Assembly: GCA_031178355.1 (NCBI GenBank)
Contig: JAPSJC010000001.1
Coordinates: 1-64,000, forward strand
Direction of reading: 5' to 3'
DNA from: Ureibacillus sp.
Lineage (GTDB): Bacteria; Bacillota; Bacilli; Bacillales_A; Planococcaceae
DNA length: 64,000 nt
In this document: one piece after another, positions 1 to 9,280 of the stretch
How positions within the stretch are numbered: position 1 is the first letter of the stretch
Layout of the letters: each line of letters opens with the position of its first letter
Translations under genes and position numbers: made by a program
Notes under the pieces: model-generated
Databases searched by the model: none
Told to the model about the DNA's origin: nothing
The model's input: only the letters and a program-made list of their open reading frames with translations

Positions 1-43
1 TAGCGCTGTAACGGAAATCGACAATCTCTATATGATTGTATAA
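1..43 (+). CDS. C-terminal end of an unidentified upstream gene
   Basis: The second frame is open from the window edge and reads 13 residues (SAVTEIDNLYMIV) to a TAA at 41-43. An intrinsic terminator follows about 50 nt later, which fits the end of a gene. The fragment is too short to assign to a family. In related genomes a transporter or secDF-type gene lies upstream of recJ, but nothing here identifies it. Confidence 0.3.
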   Translation, partial: SAVTEIDNLYMIV

Positions 44-96
44 AGAGAAAAAGACCGTAAACAATCTCATAATTCTTTGAGTTTGTCTACAGTCTG

Positions 97-130
97 ACCC
101 AAAGACGTATTAGTCCTTGGGTTTTTATTT
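97..130 (+). terminator. Intrinsic terminator upstream of recJ
   Basis: The stem ACCCAA (97-102) pairs with TTGGGT (117-122). The pairing continues inward as GAC/GTC after one mismatch, with a 6-nt loop, and is followed by the T-rich tract TTTTATTTTT. It probably ends the transcript of the gene left of the window. Confidence 0.75.
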
Positions 131-248
131 TTAACAAAAGAAAGTATAGTAGACAGTCTGTTCAATTTACATATAGAATTAGCTGTATTTTTTTACTTCT
201 ATAAATCTTAAAAATTAATTGAAAACAACTTATTTACTAGTTTTTCGG

Positions 249-254
249 TATAAT
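249..254 (+). promoter_or_regulatory. Probable -10 box of recJ
   Basis: A perfect TATAAT stands 25 nt before the proposed TTG start of recJ. No good -35 box is found 16-18 nt upstream; the nearest TTGAAA (219-224) is 24 nt away, so only the -10 element is claimed. Confidence 0.35.
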
Positions 255-279
255 AGACTTATGTAAGGAAGTGAGTAAA

Positions 280-2613
280 TTGATTAAATCCAAAAAGAAG
301 TGGGTTGTTCAAAATGCAAATGAACAGCTTATTAAGCAATTACAAAAAGAATTAGGTTTATCATCGATTGCGTCAAAAATCCTTATTTCTAGAGGGTATG
401 AAAATGCAAGGGATGCCAAGTCTATTTTAAAAATGGATGATAGCAATTTACATGATCCATTTTTATTATATGGAATGAAAAGAGCGGTAGAAAAAATAAA
501 CCAAGCGATAGATAATAGAGATAAAATTTGTATTTATGGGGATTATGACGCCGATGGAATTTCAAGTACAACGGTTATGTTAAAAACTCTTCAAGATTTG
601 GGTGCTGATGTTAGTTTTATCATCCCAAACCGTTTTACACATGGCTATGGTCCACACGAAGAATTATTTCGTGAAGCACATCAATCTGGCGTAAAATTAA
701 TTATTACAGTCGATAATGGTATTAGCGGATTCGAGCCAATTGGTGTCGCAAAAGAACTTGGAATGGATGTAATTGTTACAGATCATCACGAAGCGGGTGA
801 AGAATTACCAAATGCTGATGTAATTATTCATCCAAGAGTACCGGAAGGTCATTATCCATTTGGTGAGTTAGCCGGTGTAGGTGTTGCCTTTAAATTAGCA
901 CATGCATTGTATGGATATATACCAACACATTTATATGAATATGTTGCGATAGGAACCGTTGCGGATTTAGTACCACTAGTTGATGAAAATCGTTATTTAG
1001 TGCAACAGGGCATAAAATATATGAGAAAGTCAGCAAACCCGTGGGTTCGTGCTCTATGTGAAGCATCAGGAGTAAATCAGTTTGAGATTGATGAAGAAAC
1101 TATTGGATTTTACTTCGGTCCAAGATTAAATGCGATAGGTCGTTTAGGTAGTGCTACTCCTGGTGTAGATTTTTTAATGAGCGAAAACACTATGCAAGCA
1201 ACAGAAGGGGCGAAATTGCTTCAAAATAAAAATGTTGAGCGAAAAGAAATCGTCAATACGATTACCGATGAAGCCATTGCAATGATTGAAAGTAATGAAA
1301 AAATCTCAAACTCATTAGTAATTGTCATTGCAAAAGAAGGATGGAACCCAGGTGTAATAGGAATTGTAGCATCACGACTAGTTGAACGATATTACAAGCC
1401 AACGATTGTTTTATCACTGGACTATGAAAAAGGTACCGCGAAGGGTTCAGCTCGAAGTATTGAAGGCTTCCATATGTATAACGAATTAGCTAAAAATCGC
1501 GAAATCTTACCTCATTTTGGAGGTCACCCTATGGCTGCTGGTATGACATTCTCTTTAGAATATGTAGATGAGCTTCGCCACCGACTGCATACCCAAGCGG
1601 CCAATTGTTTAAACGATGAGTTATTAACGCCTAAGTTACAAGTGGATGTTCCATTAGAATTAGCTGAGATTACGGTAGAAGCAATCCAAGAGATTAAAGA
1701 GTTAGGGCCTTTTGGAACAGGATTCTCCAAACCAACTTATGCAATTCAAGATGTTAACGTACGGTCCATGAAGAAAATAGGTGCGAATGAAAACCATATT
1801 AAAATGGAATTGGAAGACAATTATGGGTTATTAGATGCCATTGGTTTTGATAAAGGTTATCTACATGAAGAGATTTCTTACGGAGTAAAGTTATCACTTG
1901 TTGGAGACTTACAAATTAATGAATGGCAAGGTAAGAAAAAACCACAATTTATGATAACGGATGTACAAACCAATGAATGGCAACTATTTGACCTACGTGC
2001 TAAAGTACAATCTGATCGTTGGCTACAGTTAATGCCAAACTCTGATGTTCAATATATTGCATTTCAAAAAGGGACGATTACTAAGTATCAATCTACACTA
2101 AAAGAACCTATCTATTTATTTGAACAAAAACCTAAAAGCACTAATCAGCCTTTCATCGTATTATTAGATTTACCTGTTTCGATTAAAGATCTAGAGCATG
2201 TTCTTAACGAAGTGAAACCTAAAAGAGTGTATGCAGTATTCCATACGCCAAACTCACAATACTTCTCAGGGATGCCTAATCGAGAACATTTTGGTTGGTA
2301 CTACAGTTTTCTAAAACAAAGACCATTATTTAACCTTGATGCATCGATTCAACAATTAGTTCAACATAGTGGATTAAATATAGAAATTGTTAAATTTATG
2401 ACAACGGTGTTTTTTGAGCTAGGATTTGTTACAATAAGTAATGGTCTAATTTCTGTTGTTGAAGGAGCTCTGAAGCGCTCTCTTGAGGATGCACCTTCAT
2501 ACAAATTACGTGTACAACAATTAGAAATTGAGCAAATTTTACTATATTCAAACTATCAGGATTTAAAGCAATGGTTTGACAATGTTTTGCAGAAGTCACT
2601 CGTCTTTAATTGA
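280..2613 (+). CDS. recJ: Single-stranded-DNA-specific exonuclease RecJ
   Basis: RecJ degrades single-stranded DNA 5' to 3' in the cytoplasm during recombination and excision repair. The 777-residue product shows the DHH-family phosphoesterase motifs in order: DYDADG at about 88-93, DHH at 168-170 and the DHHA1 motif GGHPMA near 414, followed by the C-terminal extension typical of Bacillales RecJ. A longer frame opens with GTG at 271, but that codon is part of the ribosome-binding site (AAGGAAGTGAG, 265-275). The TTG at 280 is better spaced. The gene is followed by apt and rel in the same order as in Bacillus subtilis, so a common repair/nucleotide/stringent-response cluster is conserved. Confidence 0.96.
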   Translation: MIKSKKKWVVQNANEQLIKQLQKELGLSSIASKILISRGYENARDAKSILKMDDSNLHDPFLLYGMKRAVEKINQAIDNRDKICIYGDYDADGISSTTVMLKTLQDLGADVSFIIPNRFTHGYGPHEELFREAHQSGVKLIITVDNGISGFEPIGVAKELGMDVIVTDHHEAGEELPNADVIIHPRVPEGHYPFGELAGVGVAFKLAHALYGYIPTHLYEYVAIGTVADLVPLVDENRYLVQQGIKYMRKSANPWVRALCEASGVNQFEIDEETIGFYFGPRLNAIGRLGSATPGVDFLMSENTMQATEGAKLLQNKNVERKEIVNTITDEAIAMIESNEKISNSLVIVIAKEGWNPGVIGIVASRLVERYYKPTIVLSLDYEKGTAKGSARSIEGFHMYNELAKNREILPHFGGHPMAAGMTFSLEYVDELRHRLHTQAANCLNDELLTPKLQVDVPLELAEITVEAIQEIKELGPFGTGFSKPTYAIQDVNVRSMKKIGANENHIKMELEDNYGLLDAIGFDKGYLHEEISYGVKLSLVGDLQINEWQGKKKPQFMITDVQTNEWQLFDLRAKVQSDRWLQLMPNSDVQYIAFQKGTITKYQSTLKEPIYLFEQKPKSTNQPFIVLLDLPVSIKDLEHVLNEVKPKRVYAVFHTPNSQYFSGMPNREHFGWYYSFLKQRPLFNLDASIQQLVQHSGLNIEIVKFMTTVFFELGFVTISNGLISVVEGALKRSLEDAPSYKLRVQQLEIEQILLYSNYQDLKQWFDNVLQKSLVFN

Positions 2614-2698
2614 TGAGTTAGAATTAGAAGTAAAAGTAGAAGTAAGAATTGATGTATAGGAATATTATTATTCCTTATTTTAGGAGGATATTATTAAA

Positions 2699-3211
2699 AT
2701 GGATTTAAAGCAATATGTGACAACCGTAGAAAACTGGCCAAAAGAAGGGATCAGTTTTAAAGATATCACGACAATTATGGATAATGGTCCTGCTTTTAAA
2801 TTTGCTGCAGATGAAATTGTAAAGTATGCAAAAGAAGTAGGAGCAGAAATTATTGTTGGTCCAGAGGCGCGTGGATTTATCATCGGGTGTCCTGTAGCCT
2901 ATGCCCTTGAAGTCGGTTTTGCACCTGTCCGTAAAGAAGGGAAATTACCACGTGAGGTTGTTCGTATAGAATACGGCTTAGAATATGGCATGGATGTATT
3001 AACGATGCACAAAGATGCAATTAAACCAGGTCAAAAAGCCTTAATCGTAGATGATTTATTAGCTACAGGTGGTACAGTTAATGCAACAATTCAATTAATT
3101 GAAAAATTAGGTGGAGTAGTTGCTGGTTGTGCATTTATCATAGAGTTAGAAGACTTAAATGGCCGCGAAAAAATCGGGAATTATCCAGTTAAAACGTTAA
3201 TTTCTTATTAA
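2699..3211 (+). CDS. apt: Adenine phosphoribosyltransferase
   Basis: Apt converts adenine and PRPP to AMP in purine salvage. The 170-residue protein has the usual family length and carries the PRPP-binding loop [10 protein letters not shown] at about residues 117-126. The EARGF element that contacts the base lies near residue 59. The ATG is preceded by a perfect AGGAGG (2682-2687) 11 nt away. It lies 85 nt behind recJ with no terminator between them, so co-transcription is likely. A strong terminator follows the gene, separating it from rel. Confidence 0.96.
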   Translation: MDLKQYVTTVENWPKEGISFKDITTIMDNGPAFKFAADEIVKYAKEVGAEIIVGPEARGFIIGCPVAYALEVGFAPVRKEGKLPREVVRIEYGLEYGMDVLTMHKDAIKPGQKALIVDDLLATGGTVNATIQLIEKLGGVVAGCAFIIELEDLNGREKIGNYPVKTLISY

Positions 3212-3215
3212 TCCT

Positions 3216-3261
3216 AAAAATACCTCTTTTATCTATAAATGAGATAAAAGAGGTATTTTTT
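3216..3261 (+). terminator. Intrinsic terminator of recJ-apt
   Basis: A long stem of about 17 bp (ATACCTCTTTTATCT with its complement at 3242-3257) with a short loop is followed by a T tract. It begins 5 nt after the apt stop codon. Confidence 0.9.
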
Positions 3262-3355
3262 CATATAAATCAGGGTGAAAATATGAAGAAAAACGACAAA
3301 AAGTTCGAATTTTCTTCAAAATGTTATGATTTCTTAAAGTTATTCGTTACTTATC

Positions 3356-3383
3356 TTTACATTCTATACACACTTTTTATACA
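3356..3383 (+). promoter_or_regulatory. Candidate promoter of rel
   Basis: TTTACA (3356-3361) and TATACA (3378-3383) are separated by 16 nt. A second TATAAT at 3398-3403 is an alternative -10. Either would give rel its own transcript after the apt terminator. Confidence 0.4.
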
Positions 3384-3431
3384 ATTAAATTTATATATAT
3401 AATGAAAAATTATTAGCAAGGTGGACAACTA

Positions 3432-5627
3432 ATGGCGAAAGAGCAAATTTTGACGCCCGAGGACGTATTTTCGAAAGTCAAATCGTATATGAATGATGAA
3501 CATGTGGATTTCGTAAAGAAGGCCTACGAAGTTGCAAAAGAAGCACATAAAGAGCAATTAAGAAGTTCAGGTGAACCTTATATCATACATCCCATTCAAG
3601 TAGCTGGTATTTTAGCCGAACTACAAATGGATCCAGAGACTGTAGCTGCAGGGTTTCTTCATGACGTAGTTGAAGATACACCAGTAACACGAGAAGACTT
3701 AGTTAGTGAGTTTAATGAAGAAGTTGCGATGTTAGTAGATGGTGTTACAAAACTAGAAAAAATTAAATACCGATCTAAAAAAGAACAACAAGCTGAAACG
3801 CATCGTAAAATGTTTGTTGCTATGGCACAAGACATTCGTGTAATTCTAATTAAACTTGCAGACAGACTTCATAACATGCGTACACTAAAGCACCTTTCCT
3901 CTGAAAAACAACGTAGAATTTCAAATGAAACATTAGAGATATTCGCACCACTCGCTCATCGCCTTGGGATTTCAAAAGTTAAATGGGAACTAGAAGATAC
4001 AGCATTACGATATTTAAATCCTCAACAATATTACCGCATAGTTAGTTTAATGAAAAGAAAACGAGTTGAACGCGAGGCATATCTTGAAGATGTTATGAAT
4101 GAGATTAGAAGCCAGCTGCAATTAGTCGAGATTAATGCTGATATCTATGGTCGTCCAAAACATATTTACAGTATTTATCGCAAAATGATTCTTCAAAATA
4201 AACAATTTAATGAGATATATGATTTACTTGCGGTTCGAATTTTAGTAGATAGTATTAAAGATTGCTATGCTGTCCTAGGTATCGTTCATACTCTATGGAA
4301 GCCAATGCCTGGTCGTTTTAAAGATTATATTGCCATGCCAAAACAAAATTTGTATCAATCTCTTCATACAACTGTGATTGGTCCTTATGGAGATCCATTA
4401 GAAGTTCAAATACGAACAAGAGAAATGCACGAAATTGCTGAATACGGGATTGCAGCTCACTGGGCATATAAGGAAGGGAAAACGGTTAAACAAAATAAAG
4501 AGAATATTGATCAAAAATTAACATGGTTCCGTGAAATTTTAGAATTCCAGAACGAATCTTCGAACGCTGAAGAATTTATGGAATCGTTAAAATTTGATTT
4601 ATTTTCTGATATGGTTTACGTATTTACACCTAAAGGTGAAGTAATTGAATTGCCTGCTGGTTCTGTTCCAATTGATTTTGCGTATCGTGTCCATTCTGAA
4701 GTTGGGAATAGAACAATTGGTGCGAAAGTTAATGGGAAAATGGTTCCTTTAGATACCGTATTGAAAACAGGAGATATTATCGAAATACTTACCTCTAAGC
4801 AATCATTTGGTCCAAGTCGCGATTGGTTGAAAATTGCACAAAGCTCTCAAGCGAAAAATAAAATAAAGCAATTTTTTAAGAAGCACTTGCGTGAAGAAAA
4901 TATCTTAAAAGGGAAAGAGCTTGTAGAAAAAGAAATAAAATCCCAGGATTTTGATATTAAAGATGTGTTATCGGCGGAAAATGTAAAACGTGTATTAGAT
5001 AAATTAAACTTTACCAATGAAGAAGATTTATATGCGGCAGTAGGTGTTGGTGGAATCACAGCACAACAACTGGTAAATCGTCTTGCGGAAAAGAAACGTC
5101 GTGAGCGAGAGAAAGAAGAAGCCCTTGAAAAGCTTGTGAAAGAAATGCAAAATCCAACGGTTAATAATAAACGTACAGAAACAGGCGTGATTGTAAAAGG
5201 GATTGATAATTTGCTTATACGCTTATCCCGTTGTTGCACACCTGTTCCAGGAGACGAAATTGTTGGATTTATCACAAAAGGACGAGGTGTATCTGTTCAC
5301 CGTGAGGATTGTCCAAATGTAAATGACGGTGACCGTGAAAGGTTGATTGATGTTGAATGGGAACATACTGAAAGTCAATCTAGAAAAGAATATCCAGTTG
5401 ATATTGAAGTTTATGCGTATGACCGACCTGGTATTCTAAATGACGTTATGCATGCTGTAACAGATACAAGAGTGAATATACTAGCTGTAACAGGGAAGGC
5501 AGATTATAACAAAATAGCAACACTTCATTTAACAATTTCAATCTCAAATATTACTGCATTGCACAAAGTAGTTGAGAAAATAAAACAGCTACCAGATATT
5601 TACTCGGTACAGCGTGTTATTAATTAA
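3432..5627 (+). CDS. rel: Bifunctional (p)ppGpp synthetase/hydrolase Rel
   Basis: This protein makes and degrades the alarmone (p)ppGpp in the stringent response. The 731 residues follow the full-length Rel layout: an N-terminal HD hydrolase with H77-D78 and E81-D82 intact, the synthetase domain with RFKD at about 295-298, a TGS domain from about 395 and a C-terminal ACT domain from about 655. The basic RxKD form (not ExDD) and the intact HD site mark a bifunctional enzyme rather than a synthetase-only RelA. The ATG follows AAGGTGG (3418-3424). dtd starts 21 nt after the stop, so the two are probably one operon. Confidence 0.96.
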   Translation: MAKEQILTPEDVFSKVKSYMNDEHVDFVKKAYEVAKEAHKEQLRSSGEPYIIHPIQVAGILAELQMDPETVAAGFLHDVVEDTPVTREDLVSEFNEEVAMLVDGVTKLEKIKYRSKKEQQAETHRKMFVAMAQDIRVILIKLADRLHNMRTLKHLSSEKQRRISNETLEIFAPLAHRLGISKVKWELEDTALRYLNPQQYYRIVSLMKRKRVEREAYLEDVMNEIRSQLQLVEINADIYGRPKHIYSIYRKMILQNKQFNEIYDLLAVRILVDSIKDCYAVLGIVHTLWKPMPGRFKDYIAMPKQNLYQSLHTTVIGPYGDPLEVQIRTREMHEIAEYGIAAHWAYKEGKTVKQNKENIDQKLTWFREILEFQNESSNAEEFMESLKFDLFSDMVYVFTPKGEVIELPAGSVPIDFAYRVHSEVGNRTIGAKVNGKMVPLDTVLKTGDIIEILTSKQSFGPSRDWLKIAQSSQAKNKIKQFFKKHLREENILKGKELVEKEIKSQDFDIKDVLSAENVKRVLDKLNFTNEEDLYAAVGVGGITAQQLVNRLAEKKRREREKEEALEKLVKEMQNPTVNNKRTETGVIVKGIDNLLIRLSRCCTPVPGDEIVGFITKGRGVSVHREDCPNVNDGDRERLIDVEWEHTESQSRKEYPVDIEVYAYDRPGILNDVMHAVTDTRVNILAVTGKADYNKIATLHLTISISNITALHKVVEKIKQLPDIYSVQRVIN

Positions 5628-5648
5628 ATTTTATATAGAGGTAATAGG

Positions 5649-6089
5649 ATGAGAGTAGTTATTCAACGAAGCAAAAAAGCATCAGTTACTGTTGATGGAA
5701 ATGTAACTGGCTCAATTGAAAAAGGTTATGTATTATTAGTTGGTTTAACTCACACGGATACAATTGACGATGTTAAATACGTAGCTCGAAAAATTTCAGA
5801 AATTCGATTATGGGAAGATGAAAACGGAAAAATGAATCATTCTATTTTAGAACATGGAGGAGACATTTTATCTGTTTCACAATTTACCCTATATGCGGAA
5901 ACTAAAAAAGGAAGAAGGCCAAGCTTTATTGAAGCAGCAAGACCTGAAGTGGCACTTCCTTTATGGGAAGCCTTTAATGATACTTTAAAAGAATACGGAC
6001 TAAAAGTTGAAACAGGTGTATTTGGTGCTATGATGGACGTTTCGCTTATAAATGATGGTCCTGTTACTGTTATTGTTGAATCTAAATAA
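5649..6089 (+). CDS. dtd: D-aminoacyl-tRNA deacylase
   Basis: Dtd hydrolyses D-amino acids mischarged onto tRNA, keeping D-residues out of proteins. The 146-residue protein has the family length and both signature motifs: SQFTLYA near residue 78 and the Gly-cisPro motif in NDGPVT near residue 136. The ATG follows TAGAGG by a short spacer. It lies 21 nt behind rel, the classic Firmicute rel-dtd pair. No terminator precedes it. A hairpin with a T8 tract downstream (6148-6199) probably ends this operon. Confidence 0.95.
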   Translation: MRVVIQRSKKASVTVDGNVTGSIEKGYVLLVGLTHTDTIDDVKYVARKISEIRLWEDENGKMNHSILEHGGDILSVSQFTLYAETKKGRRPSFIEAARPEVALPLWEAFNDTLKEYGLKVETGVFGAMMDVSLINDGPVTVIVESK

Positions 6090-6147
6090 CACATTTCACC
6101 AAGATGATTTTGGTTTAGTTTATCAATTGAATAATTATCTAGAATAT

Positions 6148-6199
6148 ACACCTCCTTCCAGTCATATCTTACAAATGACAATTTGGAGGTGTTTTTTTT
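6148..6199 (+). promoter_or_regulatory. Terminator-like hairpin that contains the Mn-catalase ribosome-binding site
   Basis: ACACCTCC (6148-6155) pairs perfectly with GGAGGTGT (6185-6192). An inner GTCAT/ATGAC stem (6161-6165 / 6175-6179) stacks inside, and eight Ts follow (6192-6199). The right arm is the Shine-Dalgarno sequence of the next gene, and the T tract runs into its TTG start. The element looks like the terminator of rel-dtd and would also bury the catalase ribosome-binding site in read-through RNA. Confidence 0.6.
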
Positions 6200-7094
6200 G
6201 TTTCAACGAGTGAATAGATTGGCAATTGAATTACCAGAGGTAGAGTACGGTGATGTTAATGCTGCATCCGCTGTACAAGAATTACTTGGTGGCAAATTTG
6301 GTGAAATGAGTACTTTAAATAATTACATGTATCAGTCGTTTAATTTTCGTGAAAGAGTAAAATTAAAACCCTTCTATGATCTAGTCGCAAGTATTACTGC
6401 TGAAAAATTCGGTCATGTTGAACTAGTATCAACAACCATTAATTTATTGAATAAAGGCGCATCATTTTCTGCCTCGCCTGATTTAAGTCAACTTCAAAAT
6501 GGAAAAAACATGAGAAATGCGAAAGCTATCATTACAACTGCACAAACATCTTCTCCACACGATTCTATGGGATTGCCATGGACCGGTGAAAATGTTTTCA
6601 CAAGCGGAAATTTAGTTTTAGATTTACTACACAACTTCTTCTTAGAATGTGGTGCAAGGACACATAAGATGAGAGTATATGAGATGACAGACCATCCAGT
6701 TGCTAGAGAGATGATTGGATATTTATTAGTCCGTGGTGGAACACACATTGTTGCTTATGCTAAGGCACTTGAAATGGCAACAGGTGCGGATGTTACAAAA
6801 ATGCTACCAATTCCAAACTTTGATAATCGGGTATTTGATGCTGCTAGAAAATATGAAGATCGTGGATACGGGAATGTATTATTTACTTGGAATTATGTTG
6901 GTGACTATACTGATATCAATAAAATATGGAAAGGTCAGCATCCTATAACAGGGGACAAGCTTATTGTCAAAGAAGGAATTCCTGAAGAATCTGGGGAAGT
7001 TCCTAACTTGGACCAACTCCCTGAAGAATCTTCACCTGGAATTGGACCTAAGGAGTTTCAGGCAATAGCAAAAAGATTATTATTAAAAATGTAA
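6198..7094 (+). CDS. Manganese catalase family protein
   Basis: Non-heme (di-manganese) catalases disproportionate hydrogen peroxide. The 298-residue product has the four-helix ferritin-like ligand pattern: E36, H73, and a later Glu/His pair 33 residues apart (the E of FLECGA and the H of GGTH), matching the spacing known for characterised Mn-catalases. One expected ligand, a Glu three residues before H73, is Lys70 here (AEKFGH). A longer frame from 6183 starts inside the GGAGGTG ribosome-binding site, so TTG at 6198 is preferred. Its ribosome-binding site lies in a terminator-like hairpin. It is convergent with the amidase gene. Family assignment is firm; activity is less so because of the Lys70 change. 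Confidence 0.88.
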   Translation: MFQRVNRLAIELPEVEYGDVNAASAVQELLGGKFGEMSTLNNYMYQSFNFRERVKLKPFYDLVASITAEKFGHVELVSTTINLLNKGASFSASPDLSQLQNGKNMRNAKAIITTAQTSSPHDSMGLPWTGENVFTSGNLVLDLLHNFFLECGARTHKMRVYEMTDHPVAREMIGYLLVRGGTHIVAYAKALEMATGADVTKMLPIPNFDNRVFDAARKYEDRGYGNVLFTWNYVGDYTDINKIWKGQHPITGDKLIVKEGIPEESGEVPNLDQLPEESSPGIGPKEFQAIAKRLLLKM

Positions 7095-7125
7095 AAAGAC
7101 GGGTAACGATTCCCGTCTTTTTACT
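7093..7125. terminator. Bidirectional terminator between the catalase and amidase genes
   Basis: AAAAAGACGGG (7093-7103) pairs perfectly with CCCGTCTTTTT (7112-7122). The T and A flanks let it act on both convergent transcripts. Confidence 0.9.
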
Positions 7126-7127
7126 TA

Positions 7128-8681
7128 TTAAAGTTGTGAATCGAAGTAATTAATGATCCCTTGATAAATTCCAAGTGTCGCTTGTTCTCTATAAAAATCT
7201 GTTGTGATTACACGTTCCTCAATTGGATTACTTAAATACCCTAACTCGATTAGTATGGCATTTTGGTAATTTTCACGTAAAACCAAATAATCTCCAGGCT
7301 GTGCCCCTCTATTCCTCAATGTAACTTTTTTTCCAATATGATTATTGATATACTCTGCAAGTTTTTGTTGGTAATCATGATAATAATAGGTTGTAAAACC
7401 AGAAATACTGGTATCTTCTGTTGAGTCATAATGGATACTGATAAATGCATCTGCTGCATAGTTATGGGATATTAATACTCGTTTTCTTAAGTCTACATAT
7501 ACATCAGATTCTCGAGTTAAGTAAACAGTTGCTCCGGCATTTTGTAGTTTCGCTTGCAACATTTGAGCAGTAAGTAGTGTAATATCCTTTTCAATTGAAC
7601 CTCTATAACCAGAAGTGCCTTGGTCATTACCACCATGTCCAGGATCTAAAACAATTGTAACACCATTTAAAGTTCCTTTTTTGCGTTCAATTTTTTCTAC
7701 ATCTTTGGAGTTATTTTCATGATTTAGGGTAGCGGAAACTACCCATTTAGCTACATATGCTGTTTTGTTTGGATTAATGGCTACCTCGTACCATTCACCT
7801 TCAGTAGATAAAATCTCAAAGGTTTCACCAATATCTGCACGTTTTACAACGGGTGAAGATGTTGTAGGAGATTCCCTTAAATTGGTTCCACCATAAAGAA
7901 TCGTTACTTGATCTACACCATTATTGGTGGTTTTTGAATTTTCATATATCCCGTAAAATCGATAAAGCCAACCGACTTTATCTTGACTTAATTGAATTTT
8001 TATCCAATTATTGTTTTGTTCAATAACTTCAAATGTATCACCCTGATAAGCTGTACTAACAATGTCTGATGATAAATTTGGCTGTTCTCGGACATTTACA
8101 GATTTTACTTTAATAATAAAATGCGATTGTTGCTGTTCCAAATTAGGATTAAATGATACTTCAATTTCTTCACTGGACCTCTCATTGATTGTAATAAATT
8201 CTTTAGCTACCCAACCTGTCGTTCCAGTACGATCATCAATCTTAACCCATTCGTTTTCCTCTTTTTCAACAATTACCTCAACACCAATACTTAGTTGTGT
8301 TAATACTGCTGCAGAGGTAGTCGGCTCTGCTCTTACATTCAACCCATTTACATTTGAAACAGCTATTTTTAACTTCGTTGTATGTTCCATCTCGTCAGTA
8401 TTTATCAGCCATGCAGGAATCCAACCTTCTTCGTGCTCAGTTACAACTTTTATCCATTCTCCTTGTTGCTCTATTTGTTCTATTGCTTGGCCTTCTTTTG
8501 CTCGTTTTAAAATTGGATAGGATAGTCCCGGTCCTTCACGGATATCTAAATTTTTATTCAAAATAATTAAATGATCATTATCGGTTTTTGAATTTGAAGG
8601 TTTCTTACCTGTAAATTGTGTAGAAATTAGTAAAACTAAAATAATGAATGTAATAACAATATATATCAAGTACTTTTTCAA
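7128..8681 (-). CDS. N-acetylmuramoyl-L-alanine amidase with four SH3b domains
   Basis: This is a membrane-anchored or secreted cell-wall hydrolase that cuts the amide bond between muramic acid and the stem peptide. An N-terminal hydrophobic segment (about residues 4-23) is followed by four bacterial SH3 repeats (each with an LNVRxxP/LxIRExP-like signature) and then a C-terminal Amidase_3 domain. Zinc and catalytic residues are visible: H in DPGHGG (near 347), E in SIEKD (near 361), H in SIHYDS (near 415) and E in IELGYLSN (near 478). The longest frame begins with GTG at 8693, but AGGTGG (8691-8696) overlaps that codon. TTG at 8681, giving MKKYLIY, is better spaced. Its position beside dtd and hisS matches B. 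subtilis yrvJ. Confidence 0.9.
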   Translation of the reverse strand: MKKYLIYIVITFIILVLLISTQFTGKKPSNSKTDNDHLIILNKNLDIREGPGLSYPILKRAKEGQAIEQIEQQGEWIKVVTEHEEGWIPAWLINTDEMEHTTKLKIAVSNVNGLNVRAEPTTSAAVLTQLSIGVEVIVEKEENEWVKIDDRTGTTGWVAKEFITINERSSEEIEVSFNPNLEQQQSHFIIKVKSVNVREQPNLSSDIVSTAYQGDTFEVIEQNNNWIKIQLSQDKVGWLYRFYGIYENSKTTNNGVDQVTILYGGTNLRESPTTSSPVVKRADIGETFEILSTEGEWYEVAINPNKTAYVAKWVVSATLNHENNSKDVEKIERKKGTLNGVTIVLDPGHGGNDQGTSGYRGSIEKDITLLTAQMLQAKLQNAGATVYLTRESDVYVDLRKRVLISHNYAADAFISIHYDSTEDTSISGFTTYYYHDYQQKLAEYINNHIGKKVTLRNRGAQPGDYLVLRENYQNAILIELGYLSNPIEERVITTDFYREQATLGIYQGIINYFDSQL

Positions 8682-8865
8682 GCTTAGATCCACCTGCTTT
8701 TCTTTAAAACTGAATAAATTAGCGGAATTGTGTACAACAATAGTAGTATTGAATCTATTGTAAAAGGAAATAGTTGATGAAATCTATATTTTTCTCTCGT
8801 GACTAATAAATTGAATGTCCAGGTAACATAATACCATTTTGTACACTAAATTGCCTTTAAAATAG

Positions 8866-8895
8866 TTGACAATTCTAATTCGCTACACGTAATAT
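8866..8895 (+). promoter_or_regulatory. Promoter of the hisS-aspS T-box transcript
   Basis: A consensus TTGACA (8866-8871) is separated by 18 nt from TAATAT (8890-8895). Transcription would start near 8902, just before the T-box leader. Confidence 0.75.
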
Positions 8896-8901
8896 AAGTA
8901 G

Positions 8902-9190
8902 TAATGTTAAGATAAGTAAATTGCCATTGACCAAGGAAGTAACTATTACCGATGCTGAAAAGAGAGGGAAAGACCACGGCTGAAATCTTTCCTACAGTAT
9001 GTATGTGTGAAAAACGCTTGCGAGGCTTTCCCTCGAACATTTAGTAATTAGTAGGGGGAAACGGAATCGGCCGTTATCCGATTAGAGAGGGTGTGCTCTG
9101 TTTTTTGCACATCAACTAGGGTGGAACCGCGGAAGTTACAGCTTTCGTCCCTTGCAGTTAATGCAATGGACGGAAGCTTTTTTATTTATT
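8902..9190 (+). ncRNA. T-box leader of hisS-aspS
   Basis: This leader RNA senses uncharged tRNA and controls read-through into hisS. The T-box sequence AGGGTGGAACCGCGG lies at 9118-9132. The competing terminator follows: AGCTTTCGTCC (9140-9150) pairs with GGACGGAAGC (9168-9177), extended by an inner TTGCA/TGCAA pair, and a T tract runs from 9178. Stem I shows AGTA at 8938-8941 and the apical hairpin with GGCTGAAA (8967-8992). On the opposite strand the specifier loop reads GAAA-AAC-G (9009-9016), flanked by CAAG/CTTG (8932-8935 / 9017-9020). Neither a His nor an Asp codon lies in that loop; AAC (Asn) occupies the position where the alaS leader in this window has GCT. Confidence 0.93.
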
Positions 9191-9280
9191 TAAATACTAT
9201 ATTTCTTGTGAGGAATCCCTAAAAGTACATCAAACAACTTATATAATTCTAAAAATTTTAGAAAGGAAGGAGCAAAATAT

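Noticed and set aside
4847-5275. 142-aa open frame antisense to rel
   Set aside because: Shadow of the rel coding sequence; Ser/Phe-rich, without a start signal.
8062-8520. 152-aa open frame antisense to the amidase gene
   Set aside because: Lies wholly within the SH3b part of the amidase gene on the other strand; repeat periodicity reflects the amidase repeats.
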